Counted from the first letter of the stretch, positions 29,589-39,882 are shown. The stretch is DNA of 64,000 bases from Chelativorans sp. AA-79 (GCF_029457495.1 NZ_CP120361.1:1178001-1242000); one strand, 5' to 3'. The notes: generated from the letters alone by a model not told the origin. Numbers and translations: made by a program.

Positions 29589-29619
29589 ATAATTGCCCAT
29601 CGATGAAGCAATTGCTCAT
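29589..29619. promoter_or_regulatory. SorC-type operator upstream of smoE
   Basis: Two related sites lie head to tail, AATTGCCCAT (29591-29600) and AATTGCTCAT (29610-29619), the second inside the exact 12-mer shared with the site at 28428. They end 18 bases before the smoE start codon, which suits repression or close activation. Confidence 0.55.
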
Positions 29620-29636
29620 TTCAGGGAGGAGCTTCG

Positions 29637-30947
<1,311 letters not shown>

Positions 30948-30958
30948 GCGGTATCGGA

Positions 30959-30988
30959 AGCCGCCGGAGCAAGGATGTTCCGGCGGCT
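30959..30988 (+). other. Intercistronic stem-loop between smoE and smoF
   Basis: A perfect 10-bp stem (AGCCGCCGGA with TCCGGCGGCT) and a 10-base loop, 12 bases after the smoE stop and without a T tract. It probably stabilises smoE mRNA or partly attenuates transcription into the permease genes. Confidence 0.6.
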
Positions 30989-31048
30989 CCCCAACGGCTC
31001 CAAACCCATCGAGCAACCATTGCCGCGCGGCAGGCAGGGAGGTCCAGC

Positions 31049-31921
31049 ATGGCTACCCGACAGACACGCACGCTCGCCCGCGCCATGATGGCGCCTGCGG
31101 TCGTCCTGCTTCTCGTCTGGATGGTCGTGCCGCTGTCGATGACGCTGTGGTTCTCGTTCCAGAACTACAATCTGCTCAACCCGATCACCCGCGGCTTCGC
31201 CGGTTTCCTCAACTACGAGTTCTTCTACACCGATCCGGCCTTCTTCCAGTCGATCGCCAACACGCTGATCATCGTCGGCGGCGTGCTCGCCATCACGGTG
31301 GTCGGCGGCATCCTGCTTGCGCTTCTCCTCGACCAGCCGATCTTCGGCCAGGGCATCGTCCGCATCCTGGTGATCTCGCCCTTCTTCGTCATGCCGCCGG
31401 TCGCCGCGCTGGTGTGGAAGAACATGATCATGCATCCGGGCTACGGCGTTCTTGCCGATTTCGCGCGGTTCCTCGGGGTACAGCCTGTCGACTGGTTCGC
31501 GCAGTATCCGCTTTTCTCGATCGTCATCATCGTCGCCTGGCAGTGGCTGCCCTTCGCCACGCTGATCCTGCTCACCGCGTTGCAGTCGCTGGACGAGGAG
31601 CAGAAGGAGGCGGCGGAGATGGACGGCGCCAATTTCCTGAACCGTTTCTGGTATCTGACGCTGCCGCATCTGGCCCGAGCGATCACGGTCGTCATCCTCA
31701 TCCAGACGATCTTCCTGCTCGGCGTCTATGCGGAAATCCTCGTCACCACCAATGGCGGGCCGGGCTACGCGACCACCAATCTGGCCTTCCTGATCTACCG
31801 CACGGCGCTTCTTTCCTACGATATCGGCGGCGCGTCGGCTGGTGGCGTCATCGCGGTGGTCCTGGCCAACATCGTGGCGCTGTTCCTCATGCGCGCCGTG
31901 GGCCGCAACCTGGACCGATAG
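31049..31921 (+). CDS. smoF: Polyol ABC importer, permease
   Basis: A 290-residue MalF-type inner-membrane permease with about six transmembrane segments, beginning MMAPAVVLLLVWMVVPLSMT, and the cytoplasmic EAA loop EEQKEAAEMDGANFLNRFWY. The conserved NGGPGYATTNLAFLIYRTAL follows. It forms the channel with SmoG; the next gene starts 10 bases downstream. Confidence 0.9.
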   Translation: MATRQTRTLARAMMAPAVVLLLVWMVVPLSMTLWFSFQNYNLLNPITRGFAGFLNYEFFYTDPAFFQSIANTLIIVGGVLAITVVGGILLALLLDQPIFGQGIVRILVISPFFVMPPVAALVWKNMIMHPGYGVLADFARFLGVQPVDWFAQYPLFSIVIIVAWQWLPFATLILLTALQSLDEEQKEAAEMDGANFLNRFWYLTLPHLARAITVVILIQTIFLLGVYAEILVTTNGGPGYATTNLAFLIYRTALLSYDIGGASAGGVIAVVLANIVALFLMRAVGRNLDR

Positions 31922-31931
31922 GAGACCGAAA

Positions 31932-32756
31932 ATGGCGCGCGCCGTTTCCACCCGCCGGAAGACCATCGCCACGATCGCGGCCTGGCTGGTCGCCGTCGTG
32001 ATCTTCTTCCCGATTCTCTACACGGTGATCACCAGCTTCAAGACGGAAGCCGAGGCCATCTCCGGCATCAGCCTCATCCCGTCCGGCACGTTCGAGAACT
32101 ATGTCGAGGTGCAGACGCAGCGGGATTATTTCAAGCCGTTCATGAACTCGGTGGTGATCTCCGTCGGCTCGACGGTGATCGCGCTCCTGATCGGCATTCC
32201 TGCCGCCTGGTCGATGGCCTTCTCGCCGACCAAGCGCACCAAGGACGTGCTCATGTGGATGCTCTCCACGAAGATGATGCCGGCTGTCGGCGTGCTCGTG
32301 CCGCTCTACCTCATGTTCCGCGATTTCGGCCTGCTCGACACGCGCATCGGACTGACGGCGGTCTTCACGCTCGTCAACCTGCCCATCGTGGTGTGGATGC
32401 TCTATACCTATTTCCGCGAGATTCCGGGTGAGATCCTGGAAGCTGCGCGGATGGACGGGGCGAGCCTTGTGGGCGAGATCGTCTACGTGCTGACGCCGAT
32501 GGCCGTGCCGGGCATCGCGTCTACCCTGCTTCTGAACATCATTCTGGCCTGGAACGAATCCTTCTGGTCGATCCGCCTGTCCGCCGCGAACGCCGCGCCC
32601 CTTACAGCCTTCATCGCCTCTTTCTCGAGCCCGCAGGGGCTGTTCTGGGCCAAGCTTTCCGCCGCCTCGACGCTCGCCATCGCGCCCATCCTCATCATGG
32701 GCTGGTTCTCGCAACGGCAGCTCGTGCGCGGCCTCACCTTCGGGGCGGTGAAATGA
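31932..32756 (+). CDS. smoG: Polyol ABC importer, permease
   Basis: A 274-residue MalG-type permease. It starts at the ATG at 31932 with TAGGAG before it; a longer frame from 31842 lies inside smoF. Membrane segments include IAAWLVAVVIFFPILYTVIT, and the EAA loop is EIPGEILEAARMDGASLVGE. WNESFWSIRLSAANAAPLTA is typical of SmoG/MtlG. It is followed by a palindromic repeat before smoK. Confidence 0.9.
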   Translation: MARAVSTRRKTIATIAAWLVAVVIFFPILYTVITSFKTEAEAISGISLIPSGTFENYVEVQTQRDYFKPFMNSVVISVGSTVIALLIGIPAAWSMAFSPTKRTKDVLMWMLSTKMMPAVGVLVPLYLMFRDFGLLDTRIGLTAVFTLVNLPIVVWMLYTYFREIPGEILEAARMDGASLVGEIVYVLTPMAVPGIASTLLLNIILAWNESFWSIRLSAANAAPLTAFIASFSSPQGLFWAKLSAASTLAIAPILIMGWFSQRQLVRGLTFGAVK

Positions 32757-32790
32757 GGGGCGTTCGGATGGATGGATTTCTGCTCTTGCG

Positions 32791-32952
32791 CACCCCCCTC
32801 TGGCCTGCCGGCCATCTCCCCCTCATGGGGGGAGATCAGCCGCCCCGAAGGGTTTCGCCAGTCCTTGGCGTGCCAGAAAAAGAGTCGGGACAAGCGGCCG
32901 GAGCAATCTTCCCCCTCTGAGGGGGAGATGGCCGGCAGGCCAGAGGGGGGTG
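32791..32952. repeat. Palindromic intergenic repeat, copy 1
   Basis: A 162-base element inserted between smoG and smoK. Its ends are perfect 35-base inverted repeats (32791-32825 and 32918-32952) built on the core CTGGCCTGCCGGCCATCTCC. A second copy at 53693-53845 has the same core and a related interior in opposite orientation, so this is a mobile or amplified family, not a local hairpin. The transcript would fold into a very stable stem inside the smo operon. I do not recognise a transposase; if mobile it is a MITE-like passenger. Confidence 0.85.
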
Positions 32953-33011
32953 TGACGAGCGGCTTCGTTGCCGCGTGGCGGAACGACACTCAATAAGAGC
33001 GGGAGGAGACC

Positions 33012-34010
33012 ATGGGCAACATCACGCTCAAGAATGTGCACAAGGCGTTCGGGTCCACGACGGTTATCCCCGATATCGATCTCGACATCGCGGACGGGGA
33101 GTTCGTCGTGTTCGTCGGTCCTTCCGGCTGCGGCAAGTCCACACTGTTGCGACTCATCGCGGGGCTGGAGGACACCACCTCCGGCACGATCCTGATCGAC
33201 GGGAACGACGTAACGCGGGCCGCGCCGGCCCGGCGCGGCCTTGCCATGGTGTTCCAATCCTATGCGCTCTATCCGCATATGAGTGTCTACAGCAACATCG
33301 CCTTTCCGCTGAAAATGGCCGGCACCGACAGGGATACGATCGACAAGAAGGTCCGCGCGGCGGCGGAAACGCTCAACCTCACCGCCTATCTCGACCGGCG
33401 GCCGGGGCAGCTGTCGGGCGGGCAGCGCCAGCGCGTGGCCATCGGCCGGGCCATCGTGCGCCAGCCCAAGGCCTTCCTCTTCGACGAGCCGCTGTCCAAT
33501 CTCGATGCGGCGCTGCGCGGCACCATGCGGCTGGAGATCAGCGAGCTGCACCAAAAGCTCGGCACGACCATGGTCTATGTGACGCACGATCAGGTGGAAG
33601 CCATGACCATGGCCGACAAGATCGTCGTCCTCAATGCCGGCAATGTGGAACAGGTGGGCTCGCCGCTGGAGCTCTACCGCAGCCCGCGCAACCTCTTCGT
33701 GGCTGGCTTCATCGGTTCGCCGCGCATGAACCTCGTGAATGGCGCCGAGGCTTCCCGCCATGGCGCGAATACCATCGGGGTAAGGCCGGAGCATCTGAAG
33801 CTCTCCACCTCCGAGGGCGCCTGGAAGGGCACGGTGGGGGTCGCCGAGCATCTGGGCTCCGACACATTCCTGCACGTCCAGGCCGACGGCATCGGCCAGG
33901 TGACGGCGCGGACGGATGGCGAGATCTCTCTCAGGCATGGCGACACGGTGTGGCTCACGCCCGAACCGGATAAGATCCACCGTTTCGACGAGAAGGGACT
34001 GGCGATCTGA
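33012..34010 (+). CDS. smoK: Polyol ABC importer, ATP-binding protein (MalK/UgpC type)
   Basis: A 332-residue ATPase with Walker [10 protein letters not shown] (36-44), Q-loop [12 protein letters not shown], signature [15 protein letters not shown], Walker [15 protein letters not shown] and [14 protein letters not shown], then a C-terminal OB-type regulatory domain with [11 protein letters not shown]. It is separated from smoG by the palindromic repeat but overlaps smoS by one base, so it remains in the operon. Confidence 0.9.
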   Translation: MGNITLKNVHKAFGSTTVIPDIDLDIADGEFVVFVGPSGCGKSTLLRLIAGLEDTTSGTILIDGNDVTRAAPARRGLAMVFQSYALYPHMSVYSNIAFPLKMAGTDRDTIDKKVRAAAETLNLTAYLDRRPGQLSGGQRQRVAIGRAIVRQPKAFLFDEPLSNLDAALRGTMRLEISELHQKLGTTMVYVTHDQVEAMTMADKIVVLNAGNVEQVGSPLELYRSPRNLFVAGFIGSPRMNLVNGAEASRHGANTIGVRPEHLKLSTSEGAWKGTVGVAEHLGSDTFLHVQADGIGQVTARTDGEISLRHGDTVWLTPEPDKIHRFDEKGLAI

Positions 34011-34783
34011 TGCAGAGACTGAAAGGCAAGTCGGCGCTGATCACCGGGGCGGCGAGGGGCATCGGCCGCGCCTTCGCCGAGGCCTATATCCGCGAGGGGG
34101 CGCGGGTGGCGATCGGCGACATCAATGTGGAGGCCGCACACCGGACCGCGCGGGAGATCGGCGCGCACGCCTATGCCGTCGAGCTCGACGTCACCGACCA
34201 GGCCTCCATCGATGCGGCGGTCAAGGCGATTGAGGCCGAGACCGGCGGGATCGACATCCTCGTCAACAATGCTGCCCTGTTCGATCTGGCGCCGATCGTC
34301 GACATTTCGCGCGAGAGCTACGAGCGGCTGTTCGCCGTCAACGTTTCTGGAACGCTGTTCACTTTGCAGGCCGTGGCGCGCTCGATGATCGCTCGCGGCA
34401 AGGGCGGCAAGATCATCAATATGGCGAGCCAGGCGGGCCGTCGGGGCGAGGCGCTGGTGGCCGTCTACTGCGCGACCAAGGCGGCGGTGATCTCCATCAC
34501 CCAGTCGGCGGGGCTGGACCTCATCAGGCACCGCATTAATGTCAACGCGATCGCGCCGGGCGTGGTCGACGGCGAACACTGGGACCATGTCGATTCCCTT
34601 TTCGCCCAATACGAGAACCGCCCGCTCGGCGAGAAGAAGCGGCTGGTGGGCGAGGCGGTGCCCTATGGGCGCATGGGCCGCGCGGAGGATTTGACCGGCA
34701 TGGCGATCTTCCTCGCGAGCAGCGAGAGCGATTACGTCGTCGCGCAGACCTATAATGTCGACGGCGGTAACTGGATGAGCTGA
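34010..34783 (+). CDS. smoS: Sorbitol (polyol) dehydrogenase, SDR family
   Basis: A 257-residue short-chain dehydrogenase resembling SmoS, which oxidises D-glucitol to fructose with NAD. It has the cofactor motif TGAARGIGRAF, the NNAA motif and catalytic YCATK, and the SmoS-like features DGEHWDHVDSLFAQYENRP and VAQTYNVDGGNWMS at the C-terminus. Its start overlaps the smoK stop, and a second SDR follows after 14 bases. Confidence 0.88.
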   Translation: MQRLKGKSALITGAARGIGRAFAEAYIREGARVAIGDINVEAAHRTAREIGAHAYAVELDVTDQASIDAAVKAIEAETGGIDILVNNAALFDLAPIVDISRESYERLFAVNVSGTLFTLQAVARSMIARGKGGKIINMASQAGRRGEALVAVYCATKAAVISITQSAGLDLIRHRINVNAIAPGVVDGEHWDHVDSLFAQYENRPLGEKKRLVGEAVPYGRMGRAEDLTGMAIFLASSESDYVVAQTYNVDGGNWMS

Positions 34784-34797
34784 GAAGGACAGACCTG

Positions 34798-35574
34798 ATG
34801 TATCTGGAAAAACTGAGGCTTGACGGGCGGGTCGCCGTGGTCACCGGCGGCGGGCAGGGCATCGGTGCCGCCTGCGCGCGGGCGCTCGGCGAGGCCGGCG
34901 CCATGGTGGTCGTGGCGGATCTCCTGGCCGAGCGGGCCGAGGCCACCGCGCAGGAGCTCTCCGCCGCCGGCATGAATGCGCAGGGCATCGCGCTCGACGT
35001 CACGAAATCCGCCGATGTGGATGCCGCGGCCGACGAGATCGCGCGCGAACACGGCCGGATCGATGTCCTCGTCAACAATGCAGGCGTGGCCAAGAGCGAC
35101 GTGCGCGCGGAGGACACCAGCGACGAGCACTGGCGCTTCCACATGGACGTCAATGTCGACGGCGTGTTCTGGTGCTGCCGCGCCTTCGGCCGGCACATGC
35201 TCGAGAAGGGAAGCGGCGCGATCGTGAACATCGGCTCCATGTCCGGCTTTATCGTCAACAAGCCGCAGCCGCAGAGCTTCTACAACGCGTCGAAGGCCGC
35301 CGTGCACCACCTCACCAAGTCGCTCGCCGCCGAATGGGGCCGGCGCGGCGTGCGCGTCAATGCCGTGGCGCCGACCTATATCGAGACGCCGCTGACGGCC
35401 TTCGGCATGAAGGAGAACCCGGAGATGTACAAGGTATGGCTCGAGATGACGCCCATGGGGCGCGTCGGCCAGCCGGACGAGATCGCCTCCGTCGTGCATT
35501 TCCTGGCCTCCGACGCCTCCAGCCTGATGACCGGCTCGATCGTGCTTGCCGACGGCGGCTATACCTGCTGGTGA
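34798..35574 (+). CDS. SDR polyol dehydrogenase (arabinitol/xylitol/galactitol type)
   Basis: A 258-residue classical SDR: TGGGQGIGAACA for cofactor binding, NNAGVAKSDV, catalytic serine in NIGSMSGFIVNKPQPQSF followed by the YNASK catalytic pair, and the C-terminal LADGGYTCW. It resembles sugar-alcohol dehydrogenases. Related operons carry the MtlK mannitol dehydrogenase here, so this enzyme probably extends the range to a second polyol. It shares the transcript with smoS and the phosphatase. Confidence 0.8.
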   Translation: MYLEKLRLDGRVAVVTGGGQGIGAACARALGEAGAMVVVADLLAERAEATAQELSAAGMNAQGIALDVTKSADVDAAADEIAREHGRIDVLVNNAGVAKSDVRAEDTSDEHWRFHMDVNVDGVFWCCRAFGRHMLEKGSGAIVNIGSMSGFIVNKPQPQSFYNASKAAVHHLTKSLAAEWGRRGVRVNAVAPTYIETPLTAFGMKENPEMYKVWLEMTPMGRVGQPDEIASVVHFLASDASSLMTGSIVLADGGYTCW

Positions 35575-35594
35575 GGGATCCTGGGTGGAAGGCG

Positions 35595-36299
35595 ATGACG
35601 ACCGGAGGGCAAGCCGGCACGGCGCTGGTGATCTTCGACTGTGACGGCGTGCTCGTCGATAGCGAGCCTATCTCGGTGTCGGTGCTGCTCGAAGTGATCC
35701 GGGAGGCGGGGCTGACGCTGAGCGAGGAGCTTGCCTATGAACGCTTCCTCGGCGTGAGCCTGGCCAGCACCTGCAGCATCCTGCAAGAAGAGTACGATCT
35801 CGTGATGACCGCGGCGGCGCTGGACTCGCTCCGCGGGCGCCTCTACAGTCGCTTCCGCGCGGATCTTACGGCAATCACCGGCATCGCCGATGCTCTCGAC
35901 CGGCTTCACCAGCCCTTTTGCGTGGCCTCCTCGGGGCAGCCGGAGCGGATAAGGCTTTCGCTGGGATTGACTGGACTGCTTGAGAAATTCGAGCCGCATA
36001 TCTTCAGTGCGACCATGGTCAAGAACGGAAAGCCAGCTCCCGATCTCTTCCTTCATGCAGCCGAGGCGATGGGCGCTGAGCCCGCCCGCTGTGTGGTCGT
36101 GGAGGACAGTCCCGCCGGCATCGAGGCCGCCAGGCGCGCCGGCATGCGGGTCTTTGCTTTCGCCGGGGGCTCGCATGCGCGCCGGGAAAGCCATCGCGAC
36201 GCCATCACGCGCGCCGGGCCCGACCTCGTCTTCGACGACATGACGCTCCTGCCGGAGCTCGTAGAGCGCGGACTTGCTGCGCGGAAGGCTGTTCCATGA
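35595..36299 (+). CDS. HAD-family phosphatase (beta-phosphoglucomutase-like)
   Basis: A 234-residue HAD hydrolase with motif I FDCDGVLVDSE, motif II VASSGQPERI, motif III lysine in VKNGKPAPDLFLHAA, and motif IV VVVEDSPAGIEAA. Proteins of this type sit in rhizobial polyol operons and may dephosphorylate sugar phosphates or protect against their build-up. I start it at the ATG at 35595; the frame upstream is overlap with the SDR. It overlaps the kinase gene (ATGA). Confidence 0.82.
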   Translation: MTTGGQAGTALVIFDCDGVLVDSEPISVSVLLEVIREAGLTLSEELAYERFLGVSLASTCSILQEEYDLVMTAAALDSLRGRLYSRFRADLTAITGIADALDRLHQPFCVASSGQPERIRLSLGLTGLLEKFEPHIFSATMVKNGKPAPDLFLHAAEAMGAEPARCVVVEDSPAGIEAARRAGMRVFAFAGGSHARRESHRDAITRAGPDLVFDDMTLLPELVERGLAARKAVP

Positions 36300-37879
36300 G
36301 CGATCTGGTCGCGGCGGTCGACGTCGGCACCGGCAGCGCGCGCGCCGGCATCTTCGCGGCTGGAGGCGAACTGCTCGGCCGCGCCCAGCACGACATCGCC
36401 ATGCAGAAGCCGCTTCCCAACCATGCCGAGCACGACTCGGAGGACATATGGGCGGCGGTCTGCATCGCCGTGCAGGAGGCGTTGAGGGCGGCCGGTGCGG
36501 CCCCGGGCGACATCTCCGGCATCAGCTTCGACGCCACCTGCTCTCTGGTGGTGCGCGATCATGAGGGCGGCCAGCTCTCCGTCTCCACGACGGGCGAGAA
36601 GCGCTGGGACACGATCGTCTGGCTCGATCACCGGGCGCTGGCGGATGCGGACGAATGCACGGAAACCGGGCACAAGGTGCTCGATTTCATCGGCGGCGTC
36701 ATGTCGCCGGAGATGGAGACGCCGAAGCTCATGTGGCTGAAGCGCCACCTGCCGGAGAGCTGGGAAAGGGCCGGCTACTTCTTCGATCTTGCCGATTTCC
36801 TCACCTGGAAGTCCACGGGCCGGCTCGACCGCTCGCAGTGCACGCTCACCTGCAAATGGACATTCCTCGCCCATGAGGAGCCCGGCTGGAAAGAGGACTT
36901 CCTGGCAAAGGTCGGGATCGCCGACATGCGCTCTCGCGGCCGTCTGCCCGAGCGGGTCTCGGCCATCGGCAGCGATCTCGGCCCGCTCCTGCCGCAGGCG
37001 GCGGAGGAATTGGGACTGACCACGCGCTGTCGCGTCGGCGTCGGGCTCATAGACGCGCATGCGGGGGCACTCGGCGTGCTCGGCGGCTTTGCCGGCGATT
37101 CGACGGAGATCGAGCGCCACCTGGCGCTCATCGCGGGCACGTCCAGCTGCGTCATGGCGCTGTCGCGGGAGCCCAAGCCCGTTCGCGGGCTCTGGGGGCC
37201 CTATCTCGGCGCGGCGCTTCCCGACTGCTGGCTCAACGAGGGCGGGCAGTCGGCCACCGGTGCGCTGCTCGACCACATCATCCGCTGGCACGGCGCGGGC
37301 GGCAAACCGGACCGGGAGATGCATGCCCGCATCTGCAGCCGCGTGATGGCGCTGCGCGAGAAGGAGGGACCGGAGATCGCGCCGCGCCTCCACGTGCTGC
37401 CGGATTTCCACGGCAACCGCTCGCCGCTGGCGGATCCGCATGCGGTGGGGGTGATCAGCGGGCTCACGCTCGATTCCTCCTTCGACAGCCTGTGTCGGCT
37501 CTATTGGCGGACGGCGGTCGGCATCGCGCTCGGCGTTCGCCACATCCTCGATGCGCTGAACGAGAAGGGCTATGTGATCGACACGTTGCACATCACCGGC
37601 GGCCATACCAGGAACCCGCTCCTCATGGAGCTTTATGCGGATGCGACCGGCTGCACGGTGATCGAGCCGAAGACGGACGATGCCGTGCTGCTCGGAACCG
37701 CAATGGTGGCCGCCACGGCCGCCGGCCATTTTCCCGATCTCGTCTCGGCCTGCACGGGGATGCAGCAGGGCGGCGTGGAGCGGCGCCCGGATGCGCGGGC
37801 GCGGAGCCGCTTCGACCGCGACTACCGCGTGTTCCTGGAGATGCACCGGCAGCGGCAGGCGCTCGACCGGATCGAGTAG
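36296..37879 (+). CDS. FGGY-family pentulose/ribulose kinase
   Basis: A 527-residue carbohydrate kinase of the FGGY family, close to the five-carbon-sugar (D-ribulose-like) branch. The N-terminal phosphate loop region is VAAVDVGTGSARAGIFAAGG, followed by ISFDATCSLVV and TIVWLDHRA. The FGGY signature region is represented by HITGGHTRNPLLMELYADAT. It is the last gene of the smo operon and would phosphorylate the ketose made by the SDRs; which pentulose is not determinable here. Confidence 0.85.
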   Translation: MSDLVAAVDVGTGSARAGIFAAGGELLGRAQHDIAMQKPLPNHAEHDSEDIWAAVCIAVQEALRAAGAAPGDISGISFDATCSLVVRDHEGGQLSVSTTGEKRWDTIVWLDHRALADADECTETGHKVLDFIGGVMSPEMETPKLMWLKRHLPESWERAGYFFDLADFLTWKSTGRLDRSQCTLTCKWTFLAHEEPGWKEDFLAKVGIADMRSRGRLPERVSAIGSDLGPLLPQAAEELGLTTRCRVGVGLIDAHAGALGVLGGFAGDSTEIERHLALIAGTSSCVMALSREPKPVRGLWGPYLGAALPDCWLNEGGQSATGALLDHIIRWHGAGGKPDREMHARICSRVMALREKEGPEIAPRLHVLPDFHGNRSPLADPHAVGVISGLTLDSSFDSLCRLYWRTAVGIALGVRHILDALNEKGYVIDTLHITGGHTRNPLLMELYADATGCTVIEPKTDDAVLLGTAMVAATAAGHFPDLVSACTGMQQGGVERRPDARARSRFDRDYRVFLEMHRQRQALDRIE

Positions 37880-37888
37880 GGCGAAGCC

Positions 37889-38563
37889 CTACACCGCAAG
37901 CTCCGGATTGTGCTGCAGCACGACGACGCGGGCGCCGGCCGGAACACGGTCGTAGAGATCAATGATGTCCTGATTGAGCAGGCGGATGCAGCCGCTCGAG
38001 ACCGCGCGCCCGATGGACCAGTCCTCCGTGGTGCCGTGGATACGGTAGAGCGTGTCGACTCCGTCCTTGAACAGATAGAGAGCCCGCGGCCCCAGGGGAT
38101 TGCGCACGCCCGGCTCCATTCCGCCTGCGAGCGGTCCATAGCGCTCGGGCTCCCGCTCGATCATCGATTGCGTGGGTGTCCAGCGCGGCCACTTGCGCTT
38201 GTACTGGACGACCGCTTCTCCCTCGAATTCGAGCCCCGCCTTGCCGACGCCGATGCCGTAGCGCAACGCGCGGCCGTTCTCCCGCACGAGATAGAGAAAA
38301 CGCGCACGCGTATCGACGACGATCGTGCCGGGCGGCTCAGTCGTGGCATAGGCCACTTCCTGACGCAGAAAAGCGGGATCGACTTTGGTGAGGTCGACGG
38401 CATCGATCGGAAACGGTTCGTCCCTGATCGGAGCGTACATGCTCAGATATTGCGGCGGGATCTCCGGTTTCGGTGCCGGCTGCGGCCTCTGCCCGGTGGA
38501 AGCGCAGCCCGCAAGCGCGGAGGCCGCGGACAAGACGAAGACTCGACGGGACAGATCGGGCAA
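37889..38563 (-). CDS. L,D-transpeptidase (YkuD domain), probable lipoprotein
   Basis: A 224-residue cell-wall cross-linking enzyme. The N-terminus has an arginine pair and a lipobox, SRRVFVLSAASALAGC, with C20 as the lipidation site. The YkuD domain has IVVDTRARFLYLV and the catalytic motif from H176 in YRIHGTTED to C192 in AVSSGCIRLLN. It exchanges D-Ala for L-amino acids at the third stem position of peptidoglycan in the periplasm. It converges on the smo operon with only 9 bases between stop codons. Confidence 0.9.
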   Translation of the reverse strand: MPDLSRRVFVLSAASALAGCASTGQRPQPAPKPEIPPQYLSMYAPIRDEPFPIDAVDLTKVDPAFLRQEVAYATTEPPGTIVVDTRARFLYLVRENGRALRYGIGVGKAGLEFEGEAVVQYKRKWPRWTPTQSMIEREPERYGPLAGGMEPGVRNPLGPRALYLFKDGVDTLYRIHGTTEDWSIGRAVSSGCIRLLNQDIIDLYDRVPAGARVVVLQHNPELAV

Positions 38564-38652
38564 TTTCCAACTCTCCTTCTCGCAACGTGAAGATCGCCCG
38601 ATCTCGGTGAACGATGTGGCAAGATTGGAGCCGGCTGGTCACCCATGTGCGA

Positions 38653-38689
38653 TGGCGGGCCTTGTGTTGCAGGTCCGCCACGCTTTTTT
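38653..38689 (+). terminator. Plus-strand Rho-independent terminator without an obvious gene
   Basis: TGGCGGGCC (38653-38661) pairs with GGTCCGCCA (38672-38680) in a nine-pair stem with one G-T pair and a 10-base loop, followed by CGC and six T residues (38684-38689). The neighbouring genes are on the minus strand, so it may end a small plus-strand RNA starting near 38570, or block transcription into the lipoprotein gene. Confidence 0.6.
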
Positions 38690-38699
38690 GGGGTTCGGA

Positions 38700-38906
38700 T
38701 CAGAGCCGTCGCGCGATCGCTCCCCCCGCCACGGCACCGCCGACGCCGCCGACGATCGCGCCGCCGGTGCCTGCAATGGCATCGCCCAGCACTGCGCCGC
38801 CGACACCACCGGCGACGGCACCGCCTATGGTCTTTTCCCGGGTGGTGCAGCCCGCGGCAAGCGCCACGGCTCCAATCAAGCAAATCACACTCAGCGTCCT
38901 GCGCAT
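38700..38906 (-). CDS. Small glycine-zipper lipoprotein
   Basis: A 68-residue protein beginning MRRTLSVICLIGAVALAAGC, a lipoprotein signal with C20 as the lipid anchor. The rest is a glycine-zipper repeat (GGAVAGGVGGAVLGDAIAG, then a second similar block) that would form a membrane hairpin, as in SlyB/OmpA-associated small lipoproteins. I chose the ATG at 38906, with AAGGAGAGAGG upstream; the longer frame to 39236 is overlap with the divergent region. A role in envelope stability is likely but unproved. Confidence 0.8.
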   Translation of the reverse strand: MRRTLSVICLIGAVALAAGCTTREKTIGGAVAGGVGGAVLGDAIAGTGGAIVGGVGGAVAGGAIARRL

Positions 38907-39129
38907 CGAGTTCCTCTCTCCTTGCTGATTCCCGACACCGCCCGCTCGTTCCCTACACCGGGCGGTGTCGAAGATGAAGAGGCTGGCGCGCAGGCTTGGT
39001 TCAAAGCCGATCAGGTCTTCATCATTGACGTCTACTTCAATGATGTGGACGATCGCTGCTTCAGGATCGTCCTGCCGAAGGGCTCCAAGGCGCCCGCTTG
39101 CAAATCTCCACCAGTCGAGAGGAAGAATC

Positions 39130-39882
39130 ATGCGTCGTTTTGAGAACAAGATCGCGCTCATCACCGGCGGCGGCCGGGATATCGGGCGCGCCTGCGCCCT
39201 CCGCCTCGCCCAGGAGGGGGCGCGTGTCGCCATCACCTACAACGCCACCAGGAGCGGCGCGGAAGAGGCATTGGCCGAGATCGAAAAGGCGGGCGGCAGC
39301 GCGATCATCATCCAGGCAGACCTGACGAAACTCCCCGAGGCGGAGAATGCGGTTTCGGAAACGGTAGAGGCCTTCGGCGGCAAGCTCGATGCGCTCGTGC
39401 ATGTTACCGGCGGGCTCGTGGCGCGCAAGACCATCGCCGAGATGGACGAGGCTTTCTGGCATGCGGTGCTCGACGTGAACCTGACCTCGCTCTTCCTGAC
39501 GACGAAGGCGGCGCTGCCGCAGATGGCCGACGGCGGGGCGATCGTAACGCTTTCCTCGCAGGCGGGGCGCGACGGCGGAGGGCCGGGCGCCGTCGCCTAT
39601 GCCACGTCCAAGGGCGGCGTCATGACCTTCACACGCGGCCTCGCCAAGGAAGTCGGGCCGCGCATCCGCGTCAACGCGGTGTGCCCGGGCATGATCGCCA
39701 CCACGTTCCACGATACCTTCACCACGCCGGACGTGCGCGAGCGCGTCGCTGCCGCCGCGCCGCTGAAGCGCGAGGGAACGTCGGAAGACGTGGCGGCGAC
39801 CGTCGCTTTCCTGGCCTCTTCCGATGGGGCTTACATCACCGGCGCCTGCGTCGACATCAATGGCGGGATGCTCTACTCGTAA
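39130..39882 (+). CDS. SDR-family oxidoreductase (FabG-like)
   Basis: A 250-residue short-chain dehydrogenase with the cofactor motif [17 protein letters not shown] in place of NNAGG, catalytic serine in [14 protein letters not shown] and the YATSK pair, ending [10 protein letters not shown]. It starts at the ATG at 39130 with GAGGAAG before it. It stands alone, followed by a short GC-rich stem (39905-39919), and its substrate is unknown. The histidine-valine-threonine in the NNAG position is a common variant. Confidence 0.82.
   Translation: MRRFENKIALITGGGRDIGRACALRLAQEGARVAITYNATRSGAEEALAEIEKAGGSAIIIQADLTKLPEAENAVSETVEAFGGKLDALVHVTGGLVARKTIAEMDEAFWHAVLDVNLTSLFLTTKAALPQMADGGAIVTLSSQAGRDGGGPGAVAYATSKGGVMTFTRGLAKEVGPRIRVNAVCPGMIATTFHDTFTTPDVRERVAAAAPLKREGTSEDVAATVAFLASSDGAYITGACVDINGGMLYS

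Noticed and set aside
36053..37846. 597-codon open frame on the minus strand
   Set aside because: Antisense to the FGGY kinase and HAD genes, no family features, no ribosome-binding site; an effect of high GC.
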